Assembly (NCBI GenBank): GCA_947167555.1
Contig: CAMVIO010000137.1
Coordinates: forward strand, 1-5,856
Source of the DNA: an uncultured Selenomonadales bacterium
GTDB taxonomy: Bacteria; Bacillota; Negativicutes; Selenomonadales; Selenomonadaceae
Reading direction: 5' to 3'
DNA: 5,856 bases
Made by a program: the position numbers and the translations under genes
The notes under the pieces: generated by a model
What the model was told of the DNA's origin: nothing
Databases searched by the model: none
What the model saw: the letters and a program-made list of their open reading frames with translations, nothing else
In this document: positions 1 to 5,404 of the stretch, one piece after another
How the letters are laid out: every line of letters begins with the position of its first letter
How positions within the stretch are numbered: the stretch's first letter is position 1

Positions 1-681
1 GTCGGCGTCCTTCGCCGCATCCACGGCCGCCTCCGCCGATCCGATGCCGAAGCCCACGGCAATCGGCACGTCTGTCTGCTCGCGAACCTTGCGGGCAACC
101 TTGCCGATGATCGAGTAGTCGATTTTCTTCTCGCCGGTGACTCCGTTGACCGAGACGGCGTAAATAAATCCGTTGGCACTCTCGCAGGTTTGGGCAAGAC
201 GATCCGGCGTCGTGCCCGGCGTCACGAACTCGATCAGACGGAAATCGTGTTTCGCACAAATCTCCCGAAGCTCGGCACTTTCCTCATGGGGCACATCGGG
301 CAGGATTGCGCCGTCCAGCCCCGCCGCTTTGGCGTCGGCAACGAACTTTTCCGCGCCGTAATGCAGCACGTTATTGATATAGCCCATACCGATCAACGGA
401 ATATCAGTAAACTTTCGAATCTCTTTCACGAGCTCCAGGACGCCCGCCAGCGTCATGCCTCCTTTCAGCGCGCGGATGCCCGCCGCCTGTATCACCGGGC
501 CGTCGGCCAGCGGATCGGAGAACGGAAGCCCGATCTCGATGAAGTCGGCCCCGGCGCGCTCCGCCATCTTGACAGCTTCAATAGTCCCCTTCGCATCGGG
601 AACACCCGCCATCAGGTAAATAACAAGTCCTTTTTTCTTCGCGTCCTTCAACGCGGCAAATTTCTTTTCTATACGCGTCAT
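1..681 (-). CDS. trpA: Tryptophan synthase alpha subunit, 3' end cut by window edge
   Basis: The alpha subunit cleaves indole-3-glycerol phosphate to indole and glyceraldehyde 3-phosphate in the cytoplasm and passes indole through a tunnel to TrpB. I read 227 residues from the minus strand, starting MTRIEKKFAALKDAKKKG. The stretch IEIGLPFSDPLADGP places the catalytic Glu at residue 49 and Asp at residue 60, the same numbers as in enteric TrpA. Further on, VNGVTGEKK and AVGFGIGSAEAA match the family's loop and phosphate-binding regions. The family is usually about 260-270 residues, so roughly the last 40 lie beyond base 1. The ATG at 681-679 follows an AGGAG (695-691) nine bases upstream, inside the end of trpB, and the trpB stop lies only 3 bases before it. 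Translational coupling with trpB is therefore likely, as expected for two subunits of one complex. No frameshift is visible. Confidence 0.96.
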   Translation of the reverse strand, partial: MTRIEKKFAALKDAKKKGLVIYLMAGVPDAKGTIEAVKMAERAGADFIEIGLPFSDPLADGPVIQAAGIRALKGGMTLAGVLELVKEIRKFTDIPLIGMGYINNVLHYGAEKFVADAKAAGLDGAILPDVPHEESAELREICAKHDFRLIEFVTPGTTPDRLAQTCESANGFIYAVSVNGVTGEKKIDYSIIGKVARKVREQTDVPIAVGFGIGSAEAAVDAAKDAD

Positions 682-684
682 GAT

Positions 685-1866
685 TTACAGCTCCTCTCCC
701 AGCGCTTTCGCGACCATCTGCACGTCCTTGTCGCCGCGCCCCGAAAGGCAAAGCACGACAACCTCGTCTTTTTTCGTCTTCGGCATCAGTTTTTCAAGAT
801 ACGCGAGGGCGTGGGCGCTTTCCAGCGCGGGAATGATGCCCTCGATCTCGGACAGGCGGCGGAACGCGTCCAGCGCCTCCGTATCGGTAACGGAAACGTA
901 TTCGACGATGCCCGCGTCCTTGAAATAAGAATGCTCGGGACCGACGCCCGGATAATCGAGCCCCGCCGAAAGCGAATAAGCCTCGACGATTTGCCCGTCG
1001 CCGTCCTGCAGGACATAGCTGTACGCGCCGTGCAATACGCCCGGTTTTCCCGTGCCGGAGAGCGTCTTTGCGTTGTCGCCCTCGGCCTCGCCGCGGCCTC
1101 CGGCCTCAATGCCGATCTTTTTCACCGCTTTGTCGTCGCGGAACTCATAAAAAGTACCAATCGAGTTGCTGCCGCCGCCGACGCAGGCCAGCAGGTAATC
1201 GATGCGTCCGCCCGTTTCCTTTTTTGCCTGCGCGCGGATCTCATTGCCGATGCAGGACTGGAAGTCGCGTACGATGGTCGGATACGGATGCGGTCCCACC
1301 GCAGAGCCGATGATATAATGCGTGTCCTCGATATGGGCGGCCCAGTAGCGAATCGCCTCGCTGGTGGCGTCCTTCAGCGTGCCGGTGCCGCTGGACACGG
1401 GAATGACCTGCGCGCCGAGGAGCTTCATGCGGAACACGTTCAGCTTCTGCCGCTCGATATCCGTCGTGCCCATGAACACATGGCACTCCATTCCGAAAAG
1501 CGCCGCTGCCGTCGCCGTGGCCACGCCGTGCTGCCCCGCGCCCGTCTCAGCAATCACGCGTTTCTTGCCCATGCGTTTCGCGAGAACAGCCTGCCCCAGC
1601 GCGTTTGTAATCTTGTGCGCACCGGTGTGCAGCAAATCCTCTCGCTTCAGAAAGATTTTCGCTCCGCCGTAATGCTCGGTCAGCCGCTTCGCGTAGTAGA
1701 GCATCGTCGGACGACCCGCGTACCGTTCCAGATAACCACGCACCTCCGCCTTGAAGTCCTCATCGTCCTTGTACTTCTCATAGGCCGCCTGCAGCTCCGT
1801 CAGTACCGGCATCACAATCTCCGGCACGAACTGCCCACCGTATTTCCCGAATCTTCCTGTTGTCAT
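685..1866 (-). CDS. trpB: Tryptophan synthase beta subunit
   Basis: The PLP-dependent beta subunit condenses indole with L-serine to make L-tryptophan, the last step of the pathway, in an alpha2-beta2 complex with TrpA. The protein is 393 residues, normal for TrpB1. Residues 79-85 read LHTGAHK, where Lys85 is the expected Schiff-base lysine. AETGAGQHG (106-114) holds the catalytic Glu107. GGGSNS (230-235) is the PLP phosphate loop, and SGRGDKD (375-381) holds the Ser expected to contact the pyridine nitrogen. The N-terminus GRFGKYGGQFVPE is typical. The ATG at 1866-1864 is preceded by GGGAGG (1880-1875) with 8 bases between, a strong site that fits its position after a 30-base gap from trpC. 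Expression should depend on the T-box leader upstream of trpF; I see no internal promoter or terminator in the gap. Confidence 0.98.
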   Translation of the reverse strand: MTTGRFGKYGGQFVPEIVMPVLTELQAAYEKYKDDEDFKAEVRGYLERYAGRPTMLYYAKRLTEHYGGAKIFLKREDLLHTGAHKITNALGQAVLAKRMGKKRVIAETGAGQHGVATATAAALFGMECHVFMGTTDIERQKLNVFRMKLLGAQVIPVSSGTGTLKDATSEAIRYWAAHIEDTHYIIGSAVGPHPYPTIVRDFQSCIGNEIRAQAKKETGGRIDYLLACVGGGSNSIGTFYEFRDDKAVKKIGIEAGGRGEAEGDNAKTLSGTGKPGVLHGAYSYVLQDGDGQIVEAYSLSAGLDYPGVGPEHSYFKDAGIVEYVSVTDTEALDAFRRLSEIEGIIPALESAHALAYLEKLMPKTKKDEVVVLCLSGRGDKDVQMVAKALGEEL

Positions 1867-1896
1867 GATTAAAACCTCCCGTTTATGTCTATTTTT

Positions 1897-2691
1897 TCAC
1901 GCGCTTTTTGTAGTTGCTGTAGAGACGAAAGCGAGCCGTTGTGTCATCTGCGCCACGCTCGGCGCGGTCACAAGCCCCTCGCCGACGAGGATTCCGTCGC
2001 AGCCCGCCTCGCGCAGACGCTCCGCGTCCTCCGCGCTTTGTACGCCGCTCTCACTGATGATCGTTCGGCCCTCGCCGATCTTCGGCAGCAGCGCCATCGT
2101 GTTCTCGATCGAGGTCGTGAACGTCGTCAGGTTGCGGTTGTTGACGCCGATGAACTCCGCCGGAGTGTCCAACGCCATTTTCAAATCGGCCTCGTCGTGA
2201 ACCTCGACAAGCGCGTCCATGCCAAGCCCCCACGTCAGATAGAGGAACTCCATCAGCTGCCTCGGCGAAAGGATTCTCGCAATCAGAAGCACCGCGTCCG
2301 CGCCGAGCATTCGCGCCTCGTAAATCTGGTACTCGTCGATGATGAAATCCTTCCGCAAAAGCGGCATTTTCGTCATTTTCCGCACGGCGGCAAAATCCTC
2401 ATTGCAGCCGAGGAAATGCGGATCGGTATGCACCGAAAGGGCGCTGGCGCCGTTTTCCTCGTATACCTTCGCCAGTTCCGTCACCGAATAGGTGCGGCAG
2501 AGACGCCCCTTCGCGGGGGACTGGAGCTTGCACTCGGCAATCAGGCTCCACGCTTCTCCGCGAACACGATGCGAAAGGCCGAACCTGCCGGGATGCGCCG
2601 CCCGTTTTACCTCGTCAAAGGGCACTGCCTTTTTCGCCGCCGCCACGATATCCTTTTTCTTTTCGACGATTTCCGCAAGTATATTTTTCAT
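1897..2691 (-). CDS. trpC: Indole-3-glycerol phosphate synthase
   Basis: TrpC closes the ring of 1-(2-carboxyphenylamino)-1-deoxyribulose 5-phosphate, the TrpF product, with loss of CO2 and water, giving indole-3-glycerol phosphate. It is a cytoplasmic beta/alpha barrel of 264 residues, the normal size for the stand-alone enzyme; it is not fused to TrpF as in enterics. Residues expected in the active site are present in order: Glu53 and Lys55 (IAECK), Lys114 (LLRKDF), Glu163 (LVEVHDE), Asn184/185 (GVNNRNL), and Glu214-Ser215 (SESG). The family's usual SPSKG loop reads SPAKG (58-62) here. The ATG (2691-2689) overlaps the trpF stop as ATGA, with GAGG (2702-2699) seven bases upstream, so translation is probably coupled to trpF. 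Confidence 0.97.
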   Translation of the reverse strand: MKNILAEIVEKKKDIVAAAKKAVPFDEVKRAAHPGRFGLSHRVRGEAWSLIAECKLQSPAKGRLCRTYSVTELAKVYEENGASALSVHTDPHFLGCNEDFAAVRKMTKMPLLRKDFIIDEYQIYEARMLGADAVLLIARILSPRQLMEFLYLTWGLGMDALVEVHDEADLKMALDTPAEFIGVNNRNLTTFTTSIENTMALLPKIGEGRTIISESGVQSAEDAERLREAGCDGILVGEGLVTAPSVAQMTQRLAFVSTATTKSA

Positions 2692-3329
2692 TGTACTGCC
2701 TCATTTCTTATCTCGTCTATCGTCCGCATGAAGGCCCGAATCTTCTCCGGCGATTTCTCGCCGTTTTCCTCCAGGCTGCCGGACACATCCAATGCGAATG
2801 GGGAGAGCGTTCGCGCCGCCTCCTCCGCGTTTTCCGCCGAAATGCCGCCCGCCAAAAGCAGCGGTTTATTCAGGTTACGCGTTTCCTCCGCTGCCTCGTG
2901 CCATCGGAATACCTCGCCCGTGCCTCCTGCCATGCCTTTCTTGAAGGTATCCAGCAGGATGTAATCGGCCGGGTATTCGTTCGCCGTCTCAACGGAAAAA
3001 TCGTCGCGCCATCGAAACGCCTTGATGATCCGCACGTCCGCCGATGCGCGAAGCTGCTCCGCGTATTCCGGCGGCTCGTGTCCGTGCAGCTGAATCGCGT
3101 CGAACCGACATCTTCTCGCCAGAGCCGCAACCGCCCCCACAGGCTGGTCGACCACGACGCCGACGGAAATCGCGCCGCCCGAAAGCGACCTTACGATATC
3201 CGCCGCCTGACTCGCGGGGACGAAGCGACGGCTTTCCGGCCACATGATGAAGCCGAGGAAATCCGCGCCTGCGCGTTCAGCCGTCTGTGCCGCCTCCAAA
3301 GTCCGAAGCCCGCAAATCTTGACTTTCAT
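2688..3329 (-). CDS. trpF: Phosphoribosylanthranilate isomerase
   Basis: TrpF carries out the Amadori rearrangement of N-(5'-phosphoribosyl)-anthranilate to the carboxyphenylamino-deoxyribulose phosphate used by TrpC. From the chosen start it is 213 residues, usual for a single-domain TrpF barrel. It opens MKVKICGLRT, with Cys6 as the expected general base. Asp127 in YILLDTF is the expected general acid. GGTG (136-139), LAGGI (159-163) and DVSGS (181-185) form the phosphate-binding end of the barrel. I chose the ATG at 3329-3327 because an AAAGGA (3343-3338) sits 8 bases upstream. An in-frame ATG at 3353 would add eight residues, but it lies in the U-rich tail of the leader terminator and lacks a ribosome binding site. 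It is the first gene after the T-box leader, an uncommon position, since trpE or trpC usually comes earlier. Confidence 0.96.
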   Translation of the reverse strand: MKVKICGLRTLEAAQTAERAGADFLGFIMWPESRRFVPASQAADIVRSLSGGAISVGVVVDQPVGAVAALARRCRFDAIQLHGHEPPEYAEQLRASADVRIIKAFRWRDDFSVETANEYPADYILLDTFKKGMAGGTGEVFRWHEAAEETRNLNKPLLLAGGISAENAEEAARTLSPFALDVSGSLEENGEKSPEKIRAFMRTIDEIRNEAVQ

Positions 3330-3337
3330 AACGCTTT

Positions 3338-3343
3338 TCCTTT
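3338..3343 (-). promoter_or_regulatory. Ribosome binding site that sets the trpF start
   Basis: AAAGGA lies 8 bases before the ATG at 3329, downstream of the second leader terminator. It decides in favour of this start over the in-frame ATG at 3353, which overlaps the terminator U-tract. Confidence 0.8.
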
Positions 3344-3349
3344 CACAAA

Positions 3350-3391
3350 ACATAAAAACGCCCCGACGGAAGTTTTCCCTCCGTCGGGGCG
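3350..3391 (-). terminator. Second (gene-proximal) T-box leader terminator
   Basis: In the minus-strand RNA a 12-base-pair, GC-rich stem (3391-3380 with 3370-3359: CGCCCCGACGGA with UCCGUCGGGGCG) closes a 9-base loop. It is followed directly by UUUUU (3358-3354) and further U-rich sequence. Its 5' arm contains the CGCCCC that pairs with T-box 2 in the antiterminator, so the two folds exclude each other. It should end transcription just before trpF when tRNA-Trp is charged. Confidence 0.93.
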
Positions 3392-3417
3392 AAAAATACT
3401 TTTCGCGGTGCCACCCT
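3386..3417 (-). promoter_or_regulatory. T-box 2 and its antiterminator (gene-proximal)
   Basis: The minus strand at 3417-3404 reads AGGGTGGCACCGCG, a full match to the T-box consensus. The antiterminator can be drawn completely: GGG (3416-3414) with CCC (3388-3386), a 7-base bulge UGGCACC (3413-3407), then GCGAAAA (3406-3400) with UUUUCGC (3395-3389) around a GUAU loop. The bulge bases UGGC would pair with the 3' GCCA of an uncharged tRNA with discriminator G, which is what bacterial tRNA-Trp carries. Only about 23 bases separate it from the first terminator's U-tract, too little for its own Stem I. Confidence 0.93.
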
Positions 3418-3440
3418 GATTCAAGCCCGCAAGGCGTTTC

Positions 3441-3479
3441 AAAATAATAAAACCCATTTCATCCACCGGGACGAAACGG
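3441..3479 (-). terminator. First (promoter-proximal) T-box leader terminator
   Basis: The minus-strand RNA forms an 11-base-pair hairpin: CCGUUUCGUCC (3479-3469) with GGAUGAAAUGG (3464-3454) around a CGGU loop, followed by G and then UUUUAUUAUUUU (3452-3441). Two of the pairs are G-U and exist only in the minus-strand transcript, which fixes the direction. The 5' arm contains the CGUCCC used by antiterminator 1. The stem is clearly weaker than the second terminator. Confidence 0.88.
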
Positions 3480-3496
3480 ATTCGCTGTGCCACCCT
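3468..3496 (-). promoter_or_regulatory. T-box 1 and its antiterminator (promoter-proximal)
   Basis: The minus strand at 3496-3483 reads AGGGTGGCACAGCG, one base off the T-box consensus. The last bulge position is A (base 3486) where C is expected. The antiterminator can form: GGG (3495-3493) with CCC (3470-3468), bulge UGGCACA (3492-3486), and GCG (3485-3483) with CGU (3473-3471) around a 9-base loop. The UGGC that pairs with the tRNA acceptor end is intact and identical to that in T-box 2. The lower helices are short, so this antiterminator looks weaker than the second. Confidence 0.85.
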
Positions 3497-3607
3497 GCTT
3501 AGGCTTCTCTATCGGATACAAAAGTAATATATCCTAGCCCTGTAACGGGGGCAACCGTTCCCATCTACTCGCAGAACAATTCCTGCTTTCAAAGGACGCT
3601 CACAGAA

Positions 3608-3610
3608 CCA
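3608..3610 (-). other. Candidate specifier codon UGG (tryptophan)
   Basis: TGG on the minus strand lies in GAATGGTT, four bases or fewer inside the 3' half of the Stem I closing helix, where T-box specifiers sit. It agrees with the operon's product and with the UGGC bulges that suit a G73 tRNA. Without a full Stem I fold the exact register is inferred. Confidence 0.75.
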
Positions 3611-3727
3611 TTCGCCTCGCGCCTCCGGCTGGCCGTCCCACCTCCGGTTTCCCGGTCGCCAACTCGCTGTACGAAGAACAAACCAAGGTTACTTTTTCTG
3701 CTCAACGCTTTATCCTATGATGGGCAT

Positions 3728-3756
3728 ATCATAGACGAAAATTCATACATTGTCAA
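3728..3756 (-). promoter_or_regulatory. Sigma-A/sigma-70 type promoter of the trp operon
   Basis: The minus strand carries a perfect -35 TTGACA (3756-3751), a 17-base spacer, and -10 TATGAT (3733-3728). Transcription should start near 3721. A run of A and T (about 3778-3760) directly upstream of the -35 box could act as an UP element. The near-consensus promoter fits control by termination in the leader rather than at initiation. Confidence 0.9.
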
Positions 3757-3808
3757 TCTGTTTTTTTAAAAAGTGTTTTATCCCTGAGTTTTCTTCGGCC
3801 AATTTTTC

Positions 3809-3837
3809 TTGTACCCTTTGCCGCAATGAAGTATAAT
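3809..3837 (+). promoter_or_regulatory. Sigma-A/sigma-70 type promoter of thiC
   Basis: The plus strand has -35 TTGTAC (3809-3814), a 17-base spacer and a consensus -10 TATAAT (3832-3837). Transcription should begin near 3844, just before the TPP aptamer. It diverges from the trp promoter, with 52 bases between the two -35 boxes. Confidence 0.85.
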
Positions 3838-3852
3838 AACAACGCAAAAAAA

Positions 3853-3935
3853 TATTACGGGAGCTCGCAAACGGGCTGAGAGGAAACTGTGCGTTTCGAC
3901 CGACGACCTGATTTGGATAATGCCAACGTAGGGAA
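3853..3935 (+). promoter_or_regulatory. TPP (THI element) riboswitch aptamer upstream of thiC
   Basis: The conserved THI elements appear in order: GGGCUGAGA (3873-3881), then ACCUGAUUUGGAUAAUGCCAAC (3906-3927, with the P5-type UUGG/CCAA pairing), then GUAGGGAA (3928-3935). Helix AGCUCG/CGGGCU (about 3862-3877) caps the CUGAGA arm, GAAAC/GUUUC (3883-3887 with 3893-3897) forms the variable arm, and UUACG (3855-3859) can pair with CGUAG (3927-3931) as P1. The RNA binds thiamine pyrophosphate, the end product of the pathway served by ThiC. An intrinsic terminator follows at once, so control is most likely by premature termination when TPP is plentiful. Confidence 0.96.
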
Positions 3936-3939
3936 ATTC

Positions 3940-3980
3940 ACTGCCGGAACGGCTCTGCGTGGGTCGTTCCGGCAGTTTTT
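3940..3980 (+). terminator. Riboswitch-controlled intrinsic terminator before thiC
   Basis: CTGCCGGAACG (3941-3951) pairs perfectly with CGTTCCGGCAG (3965-3975) around a 13-base loop, extended by one A-T pair, and is followed by TTTTT (3976-3980). It sits between the TPP aptamer and the thiC ribosome binding site, so it is the likely expression platform. I did not find one clearly best antiterminator pairing by hand. Confidence 0.92.
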
Positions 3981-3991
3981 GATGATGACAT

Positions 3992-3997
3992 GGAGGG
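3992..3997 (+). promoter_or_regulatory. Ribosome binding site that sets the thiC start
   Basis: GGAGGG lies 8 bases before the ATG at 4006 and downstream of the riboswitch terminator. It rules out the longer in-frame GTG start at 3889, which falls inside the aptamer. Confidence 0.9.
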
Positions 3998-4005
3998 AAA
4001 AACAA

Positions 4006-5319
4006 ATGAACAGCAATTACACGACACAGATGAACGCGGCACGAAAGCATATCCTGACGCGGGAAATGGAGATCGTGGCGAAAAAAGAGCGGATGGATCC
4101 GGATACCTTAATGTCTCTCGTGGCGGAAGGAAAGATAGCGATATGCGCGAACCGCCGTCATACCTGTATCGACCCGGAGGGCGTCGGCAGCATGCTCCGA
4201 ACGAAGATCAACGTCAACCTCGGCGTGTCGCGCGACTGCGTCGATTACGACATGGAAATGGAAAAGGTCAAACGTGCCATCGACCTCGGCGCGGAAGCGC
4301 TCATGGACTTGTCCAGCCACGGCGACACGCGCCCCTTCCGTCGAAAACTCGTCGAGGAATGCCCTGCCATGATCGGGACGGTTCCAGTCTACGACAGTGT
4401 CATTCATCATCAAAAAGACCTTGGGGAGCTGACGGCGCAGGACTTCATCGACGTGGTGCGGCTCCATGCGGAGGACGGCGTGGACTTTGTGACGCTCCAC
4501 TGCGGCATTACGCAAGAGACAGTGCGCCAAATCCGGGCGCAGGAAAGGGAAATGAACATAGTCAGCCGGGGCGGCAGTCTCGTTTTCGCATGGATGAGCA
4601 TGACGGGCGAAGAAAATCCCTTTTATACGCATTTCGACGAAATCCTTGATATCTGCGAGGAGCACGACGTCACCGTTTCCCTCGGCGACGCCTGCCGTCC
4701 CGGCTGTCTCGCCGACGCCACGGACGCCTGTCAGATCGAAGAGCTGATACGGCTCGGTGAATTGACGAAACGGGCTTGGGCGCATAACGTGCAGGTCCTC
4801 GTGGAAGGCCCCGGCCATGTGCCTCTCCATCAAATCGCGGCAAACATGGAGCTGCAAAAAACACTTTGCATGGGCGCGCCGTTTTATGTTCTCGGTCCTC
4901 TGGTAACAGACGTCGCGCCCGGCTACGATCACATCACGGCGGCTATCGGCGGCGCGGTCGCCGCCATGAACGGCGCGGCCTTCCTCTGCTATGTGACGCC
5001 GGCGGAGCATTTGGCGCTGCCGAACGTGGACGACGTCCGTCAAGGCATCATCGCCTCAAAAATCGCCGCCCATGCCGCCGATATCGCGAAGGGGATCCCT
5101 GGCGCGCGCGACATCGACGACCGCATGGCGGCGGCACGCCGGAATCTGGACTGGGAAGCCCAATATGCCTGCGCTCTTGATCCCGAAACGGCGCGTAGTC
5201 TGCGCGAAAGCCGCCTGCCAGAAGACGATCACAGCGATACTTGCAGCATGTGCGGAAAATTCTGCGCCGTACGCAGCATGAACAAAGCCCTAAACGGCGA
5301 ACAAATCGATATTTTGTAA
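4006..5319 (+). CDS. thiC: Phosphomethylpyrimidine synthase ThiC (radical SAM)
   Basis: ThiC rearranges aminoimidazole ribotide into 4-amino-5-hydroxymethyl-2-methylpyrimidine phosphate, the pyrimidine half of thiamine, using S-adenosylmethionine and a 4Fe-4S cluster. From the ATG chosen by the GGAGGG site it is 437 residues, the short form that lacks the N-terminal extension of proteobacterial and plant ThiC. Recognisable stretches are NRRHTCIDPEGVG (49-61), TKINVNLG (66-73), LHCGI (164-168), SLGDACRPG (225-233), EGPGHVPL (267-274), GPLVTDVAPGYDHITAAIGGA (297-317) and YVTPAEHLALPN (329-340). His271 and His335 match, including their 64-residue spacing, the pair known to bind the active-site metal in ThiC structures. 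The cluster cysteines are C413, C416 and C420 (CSMCGKFC), with one residue less in the last gap than in E. coli. The gene stands alone behind its TPP riboswitch, with no other thi gene beside it. Confidence 0.98.
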   Translation: MNSNYTTQMNAARKHILTREMEIVAKKERMDPDTLMSLVAEGKIAICANRRHTCIDPEGVGSMLRTKINVNLGVSRDCVDYDMEMEKVKRAIDLGAEALMDLSSHGDTRPFRRKLVEECPAMIGTVPVYDSVIHHQKDLGELTAQDFIDVVRLHAEDGVDFVTLHCGITQETVRQIRAQEREMNIVSRGGSLVFAWMSMTGEENPFYTHFDEILDICEEHDVTVSLGDACRPGCLADATDACQIEELIRLGELTKRAWAHNVQVLVEGPGHVPLHQIAANMELQKTLCMGAPFYVLGPLVTDVAPGYDHITAAIGGAVAAMNGAAFLCYVTPAEHLALPNVDDVRQGIIASKIAAHAADIAKGIPGARDIDDRMAAARRNLDWEAQYACALDPETARSLRESRLPEDDHSDTCSMCGKFCAVRSMNKALNGEQIDIL

Positions 5320-5346
5320 TCCGTCCCGCTTCTGTACATAAAATAT

Positions 5347-5391
5347 GCCCCGCCGAAAGTTTTCGCTTTCGACGGGGCGAATTTTATGCTT
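5347..5391. terminator. Shared hairpin terminator between convergent thiC and metK
   Basis: A 13-position stem (5347-5359 with 5366-5378) closes a 6-base loop. The pair 5353/5372 is a C-A mismatch in the plus-strand RNA but a G-U pair in the minus-strand RNA, so the fold is slightly better for metK transcripts. The U-tracts are imperfect on both sides: AATTTTATGCTTTTTT on the plus strand after 5379, and ATATTTTATG on the minus strand below 5347. It probably ends transcripts from both genes. Confidence 0.82.
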
Positions 5392-5404
5392 TTTTCCTAA
5401 ACGT

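Larger units (their letters stand above)
3354..3721 (-). ncRNA. tRNA-Trp-sensing T-box leader of the trpFCBA operon, with two antiterminator/terminator modules
   Basis: This is the untranslated leader between the trp promoter and trpF, about 368 bases. In RNA order it holds a Stem I region closed by ACAG (3670-3667) with CUGU (3605-3602), with GAAUGGUU just inside the 3' side and UGG (3610-3608) as the likely specifier codon. Next comes the block typical of T-box leaders, AGUAG followed by AACGG and CCGUUA (about 3570-3542). A hairpin GGCU/GGAUA with UAUCC/AGCC (about 3540-3500) follows, then T-box 1, terminator 1, T-box 2 and terminator 2. Uncharged tRNA-Trp should read the specifier and, with its acceptor end in the T-box bulge, favour read-through. 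I could not fold the upper part of Stem I by hand. The duplicated module makes the leader longer than the common form of about 250-300 bases. Confidence 0.92.

Noticed and set aside
190..1872. A 560-codon open frame on the plus strand
   Set aside because: It lies wholly antisense to trpA and trpB, has no ribosome binding site, and its Arg/His/Leu-rich product resembles no protein I know. Long antisense frames are expected opposite GC-rich genes.
1885..2964. A 359-codon open frame on the plus strand, followed by another at 2691-3419
   Set aside because: Both are antisense to trpC and trpF, whose catalytic residues are intact; they are shadows.
3330..3353. Extension of trpF to the ATG at 3353
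   Set aside because: That ATG lies in the U-rich tail of terminator 2 with no ribosome binding site; the conserved TrpF N-terminus begins at the ATG at 3329.
3354..3721. A trp leader peptide of the enteric attenuation type
   Set aside because: I found no short reading frame with tandem Trp codons behind a ribosome binding site; the leader has clear T-box elements instead.
3889..4005. Extension of thiC to the upstream GTG at 3889
   Set aside because: The added 39 codons run through the TPP aptamer and the terminator and have no ribosome binding site; the ATG at 4006 has GGAGGG at the right distance.
3778..4050. A 90-codon minus-strand frame over the thiC leader
   Set aside because: It is antisense to the riboswitch and promoter, lacks a ribosome binding site and matches nothing I recognise.
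4108..5043. A 311-codon open frame on the minus strand opposite thiC
   Set aside because: It is antisense to a clearly recognised ThiC, with no promoter or ribosome binding site and low-complexity Arg/Val/His composition.
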